Assembly (NCBI GenBank): GCA_965215215.1
Contig: OZ244043.1
Location: 1,612,001-1,676,000 of the forward strand
Reading direction: 5' to 3'
Source of the DNA: CALDTK01 sp965215215
GTDB taxonomy: Bacteria > Bacteroidota > Bacteroidia > Chitinophagales > Saprospiraceae
DNA length: 64,000 nt
The position numbers and the translations under genes were made by a program. Below are positions 1 to 8,689 of this stretch, one piece after another. Each line of letters begins with the position of its first letter. Position 1 is the stretch's first letter. The notes beneath the pieces are model-generated. The model ran no database searches, was not told the DNA's origin, and saw nothing but the letters and a program-made list of their open reading frames with translations.

Positions 1-1442
1 GCTCGCCACAACCAACGGAGCGCCCCCTTCGCGATGTCCCCCAGCGAGCCTCTCCGCAGCTTGAATACCGCCGCCTGGTTAATTCGACTCGCCACCGGAT
101 ACGCGTAGATCTTGTTGAAGATCGCCGAGAGGGGAGTGCCCGTCTGCATCGCCAGCACCAACTCCTGGATGAGCTCGCCCGCGCCCGGAGCGATCATACT
201 CCCGCCGAGCAGTTTTCGCTTGCCGAAAAGGCCCCCGCGCTCCACGTACAGCACCAACTTGGCCACGTGCGCGTAGCCCCCCGCAATCGCCCGGTCGTCG
301 TTGGTAAACGGTTGCTCCACGGTTTCGAACTCGGTACCCCGCTCGGCGAGCTGCTCGGCGTTGTAGCCGAAGGTGGCGATCTCGGGATCGGTGAAGGTGA
401 CCCAGGAGAAGTTGGCGAGCGAGTGCCGCTTCTTGATGGGCGAGAGCATGTTCACGATCAGGTCGCGGTTGTGCATCTCGGCGCCGTGCGAGAACTTTTC
501 GCGCCCGAAGGCATCGCCCACCGCCCACACGCTGGGGTTGGTGGTCCGGTAGGTGTCGTCGACGGTGATCTTGCGGTCGGCGACCTCGATACCGGCCTTC
601 CCGAGGTCCATCCCCTCGGTGTTCACACTGCGCCCGATGGCTACGAGCACCTCGTCGAAGACGAGCCGGCGCGGAGTGTCTTCGCCCTTTACGGCAGCCA
701 CTGCCGTCGAATCGTCCGCGAACGATTTAATATCGGTGTCGTACAAGATCTCTACGCCGTCGCGCTCCAGCGATTCTGCCAAACGCCGCGAGAAGTCCGG
801 CAACTCCTTGGCGGCAATCCGGTCGCCGTTGCTCACGATCGTAACCTGGCTACCGAGCCGCTGCATCGCCTGACCCAACTCGCACGCGATCGGACCGCCG
901 CCGATCACCAGCAAGCGCTTCGGCAACGCACGCTCGCGCTCGAAGAAGTTTTCGTTGGTGTACAACTCCATGACTTGCTCCACGCCGGGCACCTCGAGCT
1001 CCCGCGGCGCAGAGCCCGTGGCCAGCACGATCCGCTCCGCCGAAAAGCGCAGGCCCTCGACCTCGACCGTGTGCTCGTCCACGAACTTCGCCCAGCCGAT
1101 CACCACCGGCTGGTCTTCCTGGCGCCGTAGGTGCTCCGGGTTTTCGTGCTCGCGGATCGTAGCCTGGGCGGCGTGCACGTGGCGGAGCGCCGCGGCGAAA
1201 TCTACCTTGCCCGCGACCTCCAGACCGTAGCCCCCCGCCTGCCGTGCGGCGTGCGCCAGACGACTCACGTGAATGAGGGCTTTCGAGGGCACACAGCCGA
1301 AATTGAGGCAATCCCCACCCACCCGGTGCGCTTCCGCCTCGATGAGGAGCGTTTTCAGTTTGAACTCCCGGGCGATGCCGGCGGCACCGAGTCCGCCGGC
1401 ACCCGCGCCGATCACAATGAGGTCGTAGTCGTAAGCAGCCAT
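1..1442 (-). CDS. FAD-dependent pyridine nucleotide-disulfide oxidoreductase (MerA/Lpd-like), 3' end cut by window
   Basis: The frame opens with ATG at 1442 and stays open to the window edge (about 480 codons), so the last residues are missing. The N-terminus has the FAD-binding Rossmann motif IGAGAGGLGAAG, followed by the redox-active pair in GGDCLNFGCVPSK. A second Rossmann motif, VIGGGPIACELG, binds NAD(P)H, and ATG/VGD motifs follow. This is the class I flavoprotein disulfide reductase layout. Near the C-terminus, where dihydrolipoamide dehydrogenase has the His-Pro-Thr...Glu base pair, the sequence reads IYAYPVASRINQ. Tyr and Arg therefore replace the His and Glu, which is closer to mercuric-reductase-like members than to true Lpd. 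The substrate cannot be told from sequence. The gene is divergent from the lipoprotein at 1512. Confidence 0.85.
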   Translation of the reverse strand, partial: MAAYDYDLIVIGAGAGGLGAAGIAREFKLKTLLIEAEAHRVGGDCLNFGCVPSKALIHVSRLAHAARQAGGYGLEVAGKVDFAAALRHVHAAQATIREHENPEHLRRQEDQPVVIGWAKFVDEHTVEVEGLRFSAERIVLATGSAPRELEVPGVEQVMELYTNENFFERERALPKRLLVIGGGPIACELGQAMQRLGSQVTIVSNGDRIAAKELPDFSRRLAESLERDGVEILYDTDIKSFADDSTAVAAVKGEDTPRRLVFDEVLVAIGRSVNTEGMDLGKAGIEVADRKITVDDTYRTTNPSVWAVGDAFGREKFSHGAEMHNRDLIVNMLSPIKKRHSLANFSWVTFTDPEIATFGYNAEQLAERGTEFETVEQPFTNDDRAIAGGYAHVAKLVLYVERGGLFGKRKLLGGSMIAPGAGELIQELVLAMQTGTPLSAIFNKIYAYPVASRINQAAVFKLRRGSLGDIAKGALRWLWR

Positions 1443-1511
1443 ACGGCGTTCGCAACGCCGAATTCGCCGACAGGTGCGCTAACCGCCGCGCCATACGTTC
1501 TTCGCGCGCCG

Positions 1512-3107
1512 ATGCGCCGTTTGCTTGCTACACTATCCAAGGGCTGTGCCCTGCTCCTGGTCGGCGCCTGCGCGATCGTCTCGCGGCCGGACGGTGGACC
1601 GGTAGACGGGGTCGGCCCCATCCTCGACACCGCCCTGTCGAGTCCCAACTTCCAAGTCAACGCACGCCCCACGGAGCTCACGCTCACCTTCGACGAGTAC
1701 GTGCAGCTCAAGGACGCCAACCGGGAGATCGTGCTCACGCCCACCCCCGAGGAGGGACGCCCGCGCTACCTCCAACGCGGGCGCGACGTGCGCGTCGAGT
1801 TCGAGGACGTCGTGTTCCGGGATTCCACGACCTACCAGATTCAGTTCGGGCGGGCGGTGCAAGATTTCAACGAGTCGAATCCGGCCGCCGCCTTACGCTA
1901 CGTTTTTTCGACCGGACCCGCGCTCGATTCGCTTACCCTGCGCGGGAGACTCCGCAACAGCCTCGACGACGAAACCGTGGTCGGGGCCCTGGTCGGACTC
2001 TACCGCTCCGACTCCGACACCGCCCTCACCCAAGCGGGACCCGACTACTTCGTGCGCTCCGACTCGAGCGGCAACTTCGCCTTCGACTACCTCGCCCCCG
2101 GCACCTTCCAGCTCGCCGCCTACCTCGACGAAAACAGCAACTTCCGCCTCAACCAGGGCTCCGAGGCGGTGGGATTCCTCAACGAGCGGGTGGTCGTGGC
2201 GCCGGGCGGTCCGGACACGTCGTACGCCCTCACCCTCTCCGCCGAGCTGCCGCCCCTCATCGTACTGAGAGGCGAGCAGCGTTACGCGGGCCTCCTGCGT
2301 TTCGAGCTCAATCAGCAACCGACCGACGGCATCGAGGTGGGTGGTTTACCCGGCGAGGTCCTCGCTCGCTACGTTACGGACGACACCCTCAGCGTCGCCT
2401 ACGCCCCGGCGCTCGACACGCTCCGCGAGGTGATCCTCTCCCGCCGTGGCGAAACCGACACCGTGCGCCTCCGCGGGGAGGCGGCGCCCCTGCCCAAGCT
2501 CCGGGCGCCGCGTTCCGGGCGCCAGGCCGAAGGCTCGCGCACCGTGCTCTTTACCTTCAACCTCCCGCTCGACAGCGTCGATCGAGGTCGGATCCTCGTC
2601 GAGGGCGATTCCGCGAGCTACGCCGCCGGTGCGTGGCGCGTCGACAGCGCCAGCAACCGCACCCTGCGCTGGGAGGTGCCGAGCGACACGGTGTCGGGTT
2701 TTAGCGTGAGCTGGCTCCCGGGGGCGCTGACGACCGTATTCGACTCCACCCACGTCGACACGCTGCGCTCCGGGGCGACGATTGAGCCGGACGAGGGTTT
2801 CGGCCTGCTCGACCTGCGCTTCCCCGGTGTCGATACGAGCGACGAGCGCTACGTGATCGAACTCGTCTCGGGCAGCGGGGCGACTTCGCGGCGCACCGCC
2901 CTCGGGCGTGGCGACACGAGTCTGGTGCTGCGGCGCGTGCCTCCCGAGAGCTACCGGCTCCGCGTGATCGAAGACGCCGACGGCAACGGGCGCTACAGTC
3001 CCGGCGATCGCCGTTTGGGTAGGCAGCCCGAGCGCGTGCGTTACTTCCCCCTCGAACAGCTCCGAGCCGACTGGACGGTCGAGGCCCGCGTCAACGTTCT
3101 CGACTGA
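1512..3107 (+). CDS. Big_5-type Ig-domain envelope lipoprotein
   Basis: The frame is open from 1131, but that stretch overlaps the divergent oxidoreductase. ATG at 1512 begins a clear lipoprotein signal peptide with a lipobox ending in Cys20 (LVGAC). Residues about 35-145 (PILDTALSSPNFQ...LTLTFDEYVQL...YVFSTGP) match the bacterial Ig-like Big_5 pattern seen at the start of many Bacteroidota lipoproteins. A carboxypeptidase-regulatory-like beta domain follows (YFVRSDSSGNFAFDYLAPGTFQLAAYLDEN), and another near the end (LRVIEDADGNGRYSPGD). The protein is probably anchored in the outer membrane. Its exact role is unknown. It lies 30 bp upstream of lptB on the same strand. Confidence 0.8.
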   Translation: MRRLLATLSKGCALLLVGACAIVSRPDGGPVDGVGPILDTALSSPNFQVNARPTELTLTFDEYVQLKDANREIVLTPTPEEGRPRYLQRGRDVRVEFEDVVFRDSTTYQIQFGRAVQDFNESNPAAALRYVFSTGPALDSLTLRGRLRNSLDDETVVGALVGLYRSDSDTALTQAGPDYFVRSDSSGNFAFDYLAPGTFQLAAYLDENSNFRLNQGSEAVGFLNERVVVAPGGPDTSYALTLSAELPPLIVLRGEQRYAGLLRFELNQQPTDGIEVGGLPGEVLARYVTDDTLSVAYAPALDTLREVILSRRGETDTVRLRGEAAPLPKLRAPRSGRQAEGSRTVLFTFNLPLDSVDRGRILVEGDSASYAAGAWRVDSASNRTLRWEVPSDTVSGFSVSWLPGALTTVFDSTHVDTLRSGATIEPDEGFGLLDLRFPGVDTSDERYVIELVSGSGATSRRTALGRGDTSLVLRRVPPESYRLRVIEDADGNGRYSPGDRRLGRQPERVRYFPLEQLRADWTVEARVNVLD

Positions 3108-3137
3108 TCTACGTATACCTAGGGTAAGCCCCCCCAC

Positions 3138-3893
3138 ATGCAACTTCGTTCCGAAAACCTCATCAAACGCTACGGCCGCCGCACGGTGGTCAAGGGGGTG
3201 AGCGTGGACGTGAGCCAGGGCGAGATCGTCGGCCTGCTCGGCCCGAACGGGGCCGGGAAAACCACGACCTTCTACATGTGCGTCGGTTTCGTGAAGCCGA
3301 CCGAAGGGCGCGTGTTCCTCGACGACGAGGACATCACCGAGCTCCCCATGTTCCGTCGAGCCCAACGGGGGGTCGGCTACCTCCCGCAGGAGGCGAGCGT
3401 GTTCCGCAAGCTCACGGTAAGCCAGAACATTCGCGCCGTGCTCGAGATGACGAAGTTGTCCAAGGCCGAGCAGCACGAAAGGCACGACTCGCTCATCGAG
3501 GAGTTCCGGTTGCAGAAGGTCATAGATTCGAAGGGCGACACACTCTCCGGCGGTGAGCGCCGCCGCACCGAGATCGCCCGCGCCCTAGCCACGAGCCCCA
3601 AATTTATCCTCCTCGACGAGCCCTTCGCCGGCATCGACCCCATCGCCGTGGAGGACATCCAGAGCATCGTGGCCCAGCTCAAGGAGCGCAACATCGGTAT
3701 CCTCATCACCGACCACAACGTGCAGGAGACCCTCAGCATCACCGACCGGACCTACCTCATGTTCGAGGGGGCGATCCTCAAGAGTGGCTCCGCGGAGGAG
3801 CTGGCCGCCGACGAGCTCGTGCGCAAGGTGTACCTGGGGCAGAACTTCGAGCTGCGCAAACGTGCCCCCGCGCGGGTAACCGAAGACCGATGA
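3138..3893 (+). CDS. lptB: LPS export ABC transporter ATP-binding protein LptB
   Basis: This is a 251-residue ABC ATPase of the usual LptB length. Walker A is GPNGAGKT (residues 35-42), the signature is LSGGERRRTEIARAL, Walker B is FILLDEPFAGIDP, and the H-loop lies in ITDHNVQETL. The family signature stretches (FYMCVGFVKPTEG, FRKLTVSQNI) are characteristic of LptB, the cytoplasmic motor that drives lipopolysaccharide extraction by LptF/LptG. No LptF, LptG, LptA or LptC lies next to it, which is common in Bacteroidota. Its TGA stop overlaps the ATG of the next small lipoprotein gene (ATGA at 3890), so the two are likely translationally coupled. Confidence 0.93.
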   Translation: MQLRSENLIKRYGRRTVVKGVSVDVSQGEIVGLLGPNGAGKTTTFYMCVGFVKPTEGRVFLDDEDITELPMFRRAQRGVGYLPQEASVFRKLTVSQNIRAVLEMTKLSKAEQHERHDSLIEEFRLQKVIDSKGDTLSGGERRRTEIARALATSPKFILLDEPFAGIDPIAVEDIQSIVAQLKERNIGILITDHNVQETLSITDRTYLMFEGAILKSGSAEELAADELVRKVYLGQNFELRKRAPARVTEDR

Positions 3894-4159
3894 AGTTCCC
3901 CGTGAAACATATCGCAGCGTACGCGTGCTGTGCGGCGGTGGGGTTGACCGCCTGCAGTCCGGACGAACCCGAATCCCTCACCCCCGCCCAACGCAAGATC
4001 GTGGCCCAGATGTACGCCGATACCGTACGCATACTCCAACCCGACGCGGACAGCCTCTGCTTTCGCGAAAACCCGCAGCTCGTCGCCGAACTAACCGACA
4101 GCATTTACCAAGACCGACGCGCCGATCTAGAGCGGCAGCGTAAACGATTCGCGCAGTGA
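3890..4159 (+). CDS. small lipoprotein, function unknown
   Basis: This 89-residue protein overlaps the lptB stop codon by four bases. The first 22 residues form a lipoprotein signal with lipobox LTAC. The mature part is short, charged and mostly helical (SPDEPESLTPAQRKIVAQMYADTVRI). It is probably an envelope lipoprotein expressed with LptB, but the family was not recognised. One exact copy of the dispersed 14-bp word (GCTTTCGCGAAAAC, 4059-4072) lies in its coding region. Its stop TGA overlaps the GTG start of the following gene. Confidence 0.7.
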   Translation: MKFPVKHIAAYACCAAVGLTACSPDEPESLTPAQRKIVAQMYADTVRILQPDADSLCFRENPQLVAELTDSIYQDRRADLERQRKRFAQ

Positions 4160-4587
4160 GACACCACGGGAGCGTACGCAGCGCCGGGGTTGCCGCGGCC
4201 GCGGTCGTCGGTTCGGCGCTGCTGCTCGCCGGCGCGGTCGCGGATACCACCGCCCCGTACCCGCGGACCGATCGGTCGGTCGACACGGTCGCGCTCGATA
4301 CGTCGCTCGACGAGCCGGCGGAACCGGAGCCCGTCGACTGGGGGGAGGTGGATCCGCGCGTGCGCGCCGCCGCCCAGGAGAAACTCGACGATTGGCTCGC
4401 CCGGCGTAAGAACGAATGCCTCTCGCTCGCGTTGAAGAAGGCGGCGTTTCGGGCCGACTCGATGATCCTCGCTTACGCCCGCGACCTCAACCTCCGGGCC
4501 GAACGCCCCGGCCGACCGCTCCGCCCCCCCGAGCCCCCGTTGCTCCGGCCGAGCGATACGTTGCAGCTCCGTCCGTTTTTCGATTAG
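4156..4587 (+). CDS. small secreted or membrane-anchored protein, function unknown
   Basis: Translation starts at GTG 4156, overlapping the previous stop (GTGA). The 143-residue product has an N-terminal hydrophobic helix (VAAAAVVGSALLLAGAVA), consistent with a signal peptide or anchor. A Pro/Glu-rich linker and a charged helical segment with one Cys (EKLDDWLARRKNECLSLALKKAA) follow, then a Pro-rich tail. No family was recognised. The overlapping starts suggest it is co-translated with lptB and the small lipoprotein. Confidence 0.6.
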   Translation: MRHHGSVRSAGVAAAAVVGSALLLAGAVADTTAPYPRTDRSVDTVALDTSLDEPAEPEPVDWGEVDPRVRAAAQEKLDDWLARRKNECLSLALKKAAFRADSMILAYARDLNLRAERPGRPLRPPEPPLLRPSDTLQLRPFFD

Positions 4588-4639
4588 TCGCGCTGGGCCA
4601 ACACCTTACCTTCGGCGCCCCGCTCCAACCCCTCCCTTC

Positions 4640-5638
4640 ATGGTTTCTACCCCCGACATCGAGCTTATCAACCAGCAGGTCCGCGCCGATTCCGAGCTGA
4701 CCGAGCGCGTCTTCGAAGCGGCGGCCCCGGTCATCGTGGGCCAGCGACGCATGATGGAATCGCTTATGATCGGCCTGCTGACCCGCGGCCACATCCTGCT
4801 CGAGGGCCTGCCCGGCCTGGCCAAGACGCTGGCCATCCGCACGTTGGCCGCCACGGTCGACGGTGATTTCAGCCGCATTCAGTTCACGCCCGACCTCCTG
4901 CCCGCCGACATCGTGGGTACGATGATCTACAACCCCGGCACGGCGAGCTTCGCGGTGCGCAAAGGTCCGGTCTTCGCCAACTTCGTGCTCGCCGACGAGA
5001 TCAACCGCGCACCCGCTAAGGTACAATCCGCCCTCCTCGAGGCGATGCAGGAGCTGCAAGTCACCATCGGCGGCGAAACCTACGCGCTCGAGGAACCCTT
5101 CCTCGTGCTCGCCACCCAAAACCCCGTGGAGCAGGAGGGCACCTACCCGCTGCCCGAGGCGCAAACCGACCGCTTCATGCTCAAGGTCGTGGTCGACTAC
5201 CCCGAGCGCGAAGACGAGCGCGAGATCCTCCGCCGCAACCTCAACGGCCAGGCCGTACCGCCCACGCGTGCGGTCCTCGACCTCGACGACATCCAGCGCC
5301 TGCGCGACTCGGTGGCGAGCGTGTACCTCGACGAAAAGATCGAATCCTACATCCTCGACCTCGTGCTGGCCACCCGCGAGCCCAGCGATTTCCGCATGGC
5401 GGATCTGGAGCCGCTCATCAGCTTCGGGGCGAGCCCGCGCGCCAGCATCAACCTCGCCCGCGCCGCCCGCGCGCAGGCCTTCCTCAACCGCCGCGGCTTC
5501 GTGGTCCCGGAAGACGTGCGCGCCGTCGCCAAACCGGTGCTGCGCCACCGCCTCGGGCTCACCTACGAGGCGGAAGCCGAGAACGTGAGCGCCGAACAGA
5601 TCGTAGATCGCCTCGTAGACCGGGTCGAAGTCCCCTAG
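4640..5638 (+). CDS. moxR: MoxR-family AAA+ ATPase, first gene of the Bat operon
   Basis: This 332-residue MoxR ATPase has Walker A GLPGLAKT (56-63), Walker B-like VLADEINRAP, sensor 1 ATQNPVEQEGTYPLPEAQTDRF, and a C-terminal lid domain (SFGASPRASINLARAARAQAF). MoxR proteins act with VWA-domain partners, probably as metal-insertion or maturation chaperones. It heads a same-strand cluster with DUF58, BatA, BatB, BatC and BatD. The start ATG at 4640 follows about 50 bp without a coding gene. Confidence 0.93.
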   Translation: MVSTPDIELINQQVRADSELTERVFEAAAPVIVGQRRMMESLMIGLLTRGHILLEGLPGLAKTLAIRTLAATVDGDFSRIQFTPDLLPADIVGTMIYNPGTASFAVRKGPVFANFVLADEINRAPAKVQSALLEAMQELQVTIGGETYALEEPFLVLATQNPVEQEGTYPLPEAQTDRFMLKVVVDYPEREDEREILRRNLNGQAVPPTRAVLDLDDIQRLRDSVASVYLDEKIESYILDLVLATREPSDFRMADLEPLISFGASPRASINLARAARAQAFLNRRGFVVPEDVRAVAKPVLRHRLGLTYEAEAENVSAEQIVDRLVDRVEVP

Positions 5639-5660
5639 TCCGCACCCCCAAGCCGCCCCC

Positions 5661-6839
5661 TTGCGATCCTACCTCCTGCTCCTCGTCCTTTGTTTTAGCG
5701 TAAGCGGCACGCCCTGCGCGCAGACGATCTACCAGGGCTACGCGGCGGGTACCTACCCCGTGCGGTTGACGGTGGCCAGCGACCGGTTGAGCGCGAACTA
5801 CCGGGGCGACGCGGGGGGCGAGGGCGTGGAGCTCAGCGGCGGCTGCCCGGGCGACAGCTGCACCTTCCGGGGCGTAGACACGGCCCTCGTGGTCAGCTTC
5901 ACGAGCGCACCGGACACCCTCGAGACGCTACTCGCGCTCGGCGACGGCCGCCGGCTCCACGCCCTACTGCGCCGGGTGGACGCGCGCACCTCCTTCCCGG
6001 CCGCCTGTGGCGAGGGCAAGTGGCTACGCGCCTGGGGCACGGTGGGCGATAGCTCGGGCCTCAGTTTGGCCGCCCTCAGCGGGGGCGTCGTGCGGGGTAC
6101 GCTTTACCTCGGCGAGGCGCTCGGCAGCTTCCGCGCGCGGGGCGCCTTGCGGCAAAACGGCATGTCGCTGCGCCTTACGACCATCGGGGGCGAACCCACG
6201 GGAGCCCTAGAGCTCACCGCCAGAAACGGGACGATCGAGCTCTCGAACCTGCGCGGGAGAGCTACGCTGGCGGGGGATACGGTGGAGCTGACCTTATTGC
6301 CCCGCGAAGAACTGCTCATGGCCTGCCTGCAGGCCGACGGGGAGCGAAACATCCTGTACCCCATCCTCGCTGAGGAGCGCGCCAATTTCGCGCTGGAGGC
6401 GGTGGTCCGGGCGTGGTGGGACGCGTTCGAAGCGGAGGGGAACGACGGACTCGCTTGGTTCGAGCCCGCTAGATTCGACGGGCGGGTGCTGAGCGGCTGG
6501 TTCCAGGTGGACGTAGGTCCGGTCGCGCGCAGCTTCGGCATCAACGTGGACCGCGAGAAGGATCGTTTCCTCGCGCCGGACAAGAACCTCGGGCTCCCGT
6601 GGAAACGCCGCGCCGCCACGGCTCGCGCCTTCGACAACGCCGTGGCCGCCCACCCCCTCGCCGACGAGCCGGAATTCGCGGACTGGGTACGACGCCAAAC
6701 CTTTGACGAGTTTGTGCTGTACCGGGAGGGTATCGGCTTCGGGACCGCCAACGAAAGCGCTTACGGGCAACTTTCCTGGCTCGAGCGCTTCGATACCTTA
6801 GCCCCCGGGATAACACCGCCCGCCTGGCTGCGCTTTTAG
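5661..6839 (+). CDS. secreted protein of unknown function inside the Bat operon
   Basis: The start is TTG at 5661, 22 bp after moxR. The first 20 residues form a signal peptide (LLLLVLCFSVSGTPCAQ), and the coding sequence of this signal contains one copy of the dispersed 14-bp word (5692-5705). The mature protein of about 370 residues starts with beta-rich sequence and two Cys close together (GGCPGDSC). It ends with a more helical region containing ARAFDNAVAAHP and FDEFVLYREGIGFG. I recognise no domain. Its place between moxR and the DUF58 gene is unusual for a bat operon, where these two are normally adjacent. Confidence 0.7.
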   Translation: MRSYLLLLVLCFSVSGTPCAQTIYQGYAAGTYPVRLTVASDRLSANYRGDAGGEGVELSGGCPGDSCTFRGVDTALVVSFTSAPDTLETLLALGDGRRLHALLRRVDARTSFPAACGEGKWLRAWGTVGDSSGLSLAALSGGVVRGTLYLGEALGSFRARGALRQNGMSLRLTTIGGEPTGALELTARNGTIELSNLRGRATLAGDTVELTLLPREELLMACLQADGERNILYPILAEERANFALEAVVRAWWDAFEAEGNDGLAWFEPARFDGRVLSGWFQVDVGPVARSFGINVDREKDRFLAPDKNLGLPWKRRAATARAFDNAVAAHPLADEPEFADWVRRQTFDEFVLYREGIGFGTANESAYGQLSWLERFDTLAPGITPPAWLRF

Positions 6840-6857
6840 AGCCGCAGAGACACCGAC

Positions 6858-7742
6858 ATGGACACCACCGAGCTGCTCAAACGCGTGCGCCGCGTAGAAA
6901 TCAAGACCCGCGGACTCTCCTCCCAGGTGTTTAGCGGGGAGTACCACTCCGCCTTCAAGGGGCGGGGCATGTCGTTTTCGGAGGTGCGCAACTACCAACC
7001 CGGTGACGATGTGCGCGACATCGACTGGAACGTGACGGCGCGTACCGGCACGCCGCACGTCAAGATCTTCGAGGAGGAGCGCGAGCTGTCGGTGATCGTG
7101 CTGTGCGACGTGAGCGGCTCGATGACCTTCGGGACGCACGACCAGCAAAAGCGCCAGCTCGCCACGGAGCTGGCCGCCGTGGTCGGCTTCTCGGCGCTCA
7201 ACAACAACGACAAGGTGGGGGCCGTGCTCTACGGCTCGGGGGCGCCGCTGTACATCCCGCCGAAGAAGGGGGTGCAGCACACGCTGCGCATCGTCCGGGA
7301 GCTGATCGACGCGGCGGTGAGCCCGGGGCACGCCGATTTGGGTGGGGCGCTGCGCTTCGTGAACAACGTGACCAAGCGGCGGGCCGTCGTCTTCGTGCTC
7401 ACCGACATGCTCGACCAGGGCGGGTACGCTACGCCACTGCGCGTGGCTGGCCGCCGCCACGACGTGGTGGTGATGCGGCTCATCGACCCCTTCGAGCGGG
7501 AGTTGCCCCGGATCGGCTTACTGCCGATCCGCGACTCCGAGACCGGCGCCACTGCGTTGGTCGACACCTCCGACGGCAACACGCGCGCGCGGTTCGCGAA
7601 CTTTTACAGCGAGGAGCGCGCGCGCTCACAGTCGGCGTTACGCAAAACCGGGGCCTCGGTACTCGACCTGACCGTAGGGGAGGACTACGCCGGCAAACTG
7701 CTCACCTTCTTCAAGGGTCGGCACAAACGGATGAGCGCGTGA
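6858..7742 (+). CDS. DUF58 domain protein (VWA-like), Bat operon
   Basis: This 294-residue protein carries the DUF58 signature YQPGDDVRDIDWNVTARTG (about residues 47-65), followed by a VWA-like fold with the MIDAS-type DVSGS motif at residues 84-88. DUF58 proteins are constant partners of MoxR ATPases and are thought to be cytoplasmic adaptors. The stop TGA overlaps the GTG start of the next gene at 7739. The ATG at 6858 lies 18 bp past the preceding stop. Confidence 0.9.
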   Translation: MDTTELLKRVRRVEIKTRGLSSQVFSGEYHSAFKGRGMSFSEVRNYQPGDDVRDIDWNVTARTGTPHVKIFEEERELSVIVLCDVSGSMTFGTHDQQKRQLATELAAVVGFSALNNNDKVGAVLYGSGAPLYIPPKKGVQHTLRIVRELIDAAVSPGHADLGGALRFVNNVTKRRAVVFVLTDMLDQGGYATPLRVAGRRHDVVVMRLIDPFERELPRIGLLPIRDSETGATALVDTSDGNTRARFANFYSEERARSQSALRKTGASVLDLTVGEDYAGKLLTFFKGRHKRMSA

Positions 7743-8689
7743 GGGGAGTGAGACCGTTGGCGCAGGCTTGCTGCCTGCTGCTGCTAACCCAGGCACCGCT
7801 GGTCGCGCAGTCGACGACCGCCAAGGCGCGCCTCGACTCGGCGGTGATGGAGCTCGGGGACCCGAACCGACTCGTGGTCACGATCGACGGCCTCGGGGCC
7901 GGCGTGCGACCCCGCGTAGACTTTAGCGCGCTCGACACCGTGCGGTCGTTCAGCGTATCCGGCGAGCAAACCGAAACACGCGAGGGCGAACGGCTCCTCG
8001 TGGGCCTGCCGTTCTCGGTCTACGATTCGGTCGGCCTGCTGCTTCCGGCGCTACCCGTCTACTTGGCGGACGATACGGTCTACACCAACGACTTGGCGCT
8101 GCTCGTGACCTTCCCGAAGCGAGACAGCGCCGGGCTCAACCCCATCCGCGGCATCGTAACCGAACCGGCCCGACTCTCGGACTACCTCGGGTGGATCATC
8201 GGCGCGGGCGCCGTGCTGCTGCTCGGCCTGGGCGCTTGGGCCTTCGGTCGCCGCAAACGCACCCCGCCGCCCGCGGCCCCGGTGTACGTGGAGCCGGCCG
8301 ATACCCGCGCCCTCCGCGAGCTGGCCGAGCTGCGTCAGCGGGAGATCGCCGACGATCCGTTCTACACGCGCCTCGACCAGGTGCTGCGGCGCTACCTCGA
8401 GGATCGCTACGGCATTCCCGCCCTCGAACGCACCAGCTCCGAGGTGGTCGCGCTGCTGCGTACCCGGGGCCTGCCCGACAGCAACGAGCTGGACACGCTG
8501 TTGCAGCAGGTCGACCTCGTTAAGTTTGCCAAAGCGGAGCTGCCGCGCGAACGGCGCGGAGTAGACGTAAACCGCGTGGAAGCCTTCGTGAGAGCCACCG
8601 CTCCCCGGGAGGAACCCCGAGCCGAGTCGCCCGAGGCGGGCGGCGGGGCCGTAATCATCGAAAACGGCGTGCGCGATGAACGGCGGTAA
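7739..8689 (+). CDS. BatX-like membrane protein of the Bat operon
   Basis: The frame is open well upstream, but the real product probably starts at GTG 7739, which overlaps the DUF58 stop (a second GTG lies at 7748). It encodes a signal peptide (LAQACCLLLLTQAPLVAQ), a periplasmic beta domain, one transmembrane helix (WIIGAGAVLLLGLGAWAF), and a cytoplasmic helical tail. The tail resembles the tail of BatD/DUF4381 proteins (DDPFYTRLDQVLRRYLEDRYGIPALERTS). The gene order moxR, DUF58, this gene, batA matches the third slot of bat operons. The last 14 bp overlap batA. Confidence 0.75.
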   Translation: MRGVRPLAQACCLLLLTQAPLVAQSTTAKARLDSAVMELGDPNRLVVTIDGLGAGVRPRVDFSALDTVRSFSVSGEQTETREGERLLVGLPFSVYDSVGLLLPALPVYLADDTVYTNDLALLVTFPKRDSAGLNPIRGIVTEPARLSDYLGWIIGAGAVLLLGLGAWAFGRRKRTPPPAAPVYVEPADTRALRELAELRQREIADDPFYTRLDQVLRRYLEDRYGIPALERTSSEVVALLRTRGLPDSNELDTLLQQVDLVKFAKAELPRERRGVDVNRVEAFVRATAPREEPRAESPEAGGGAVIIENGVRDERR

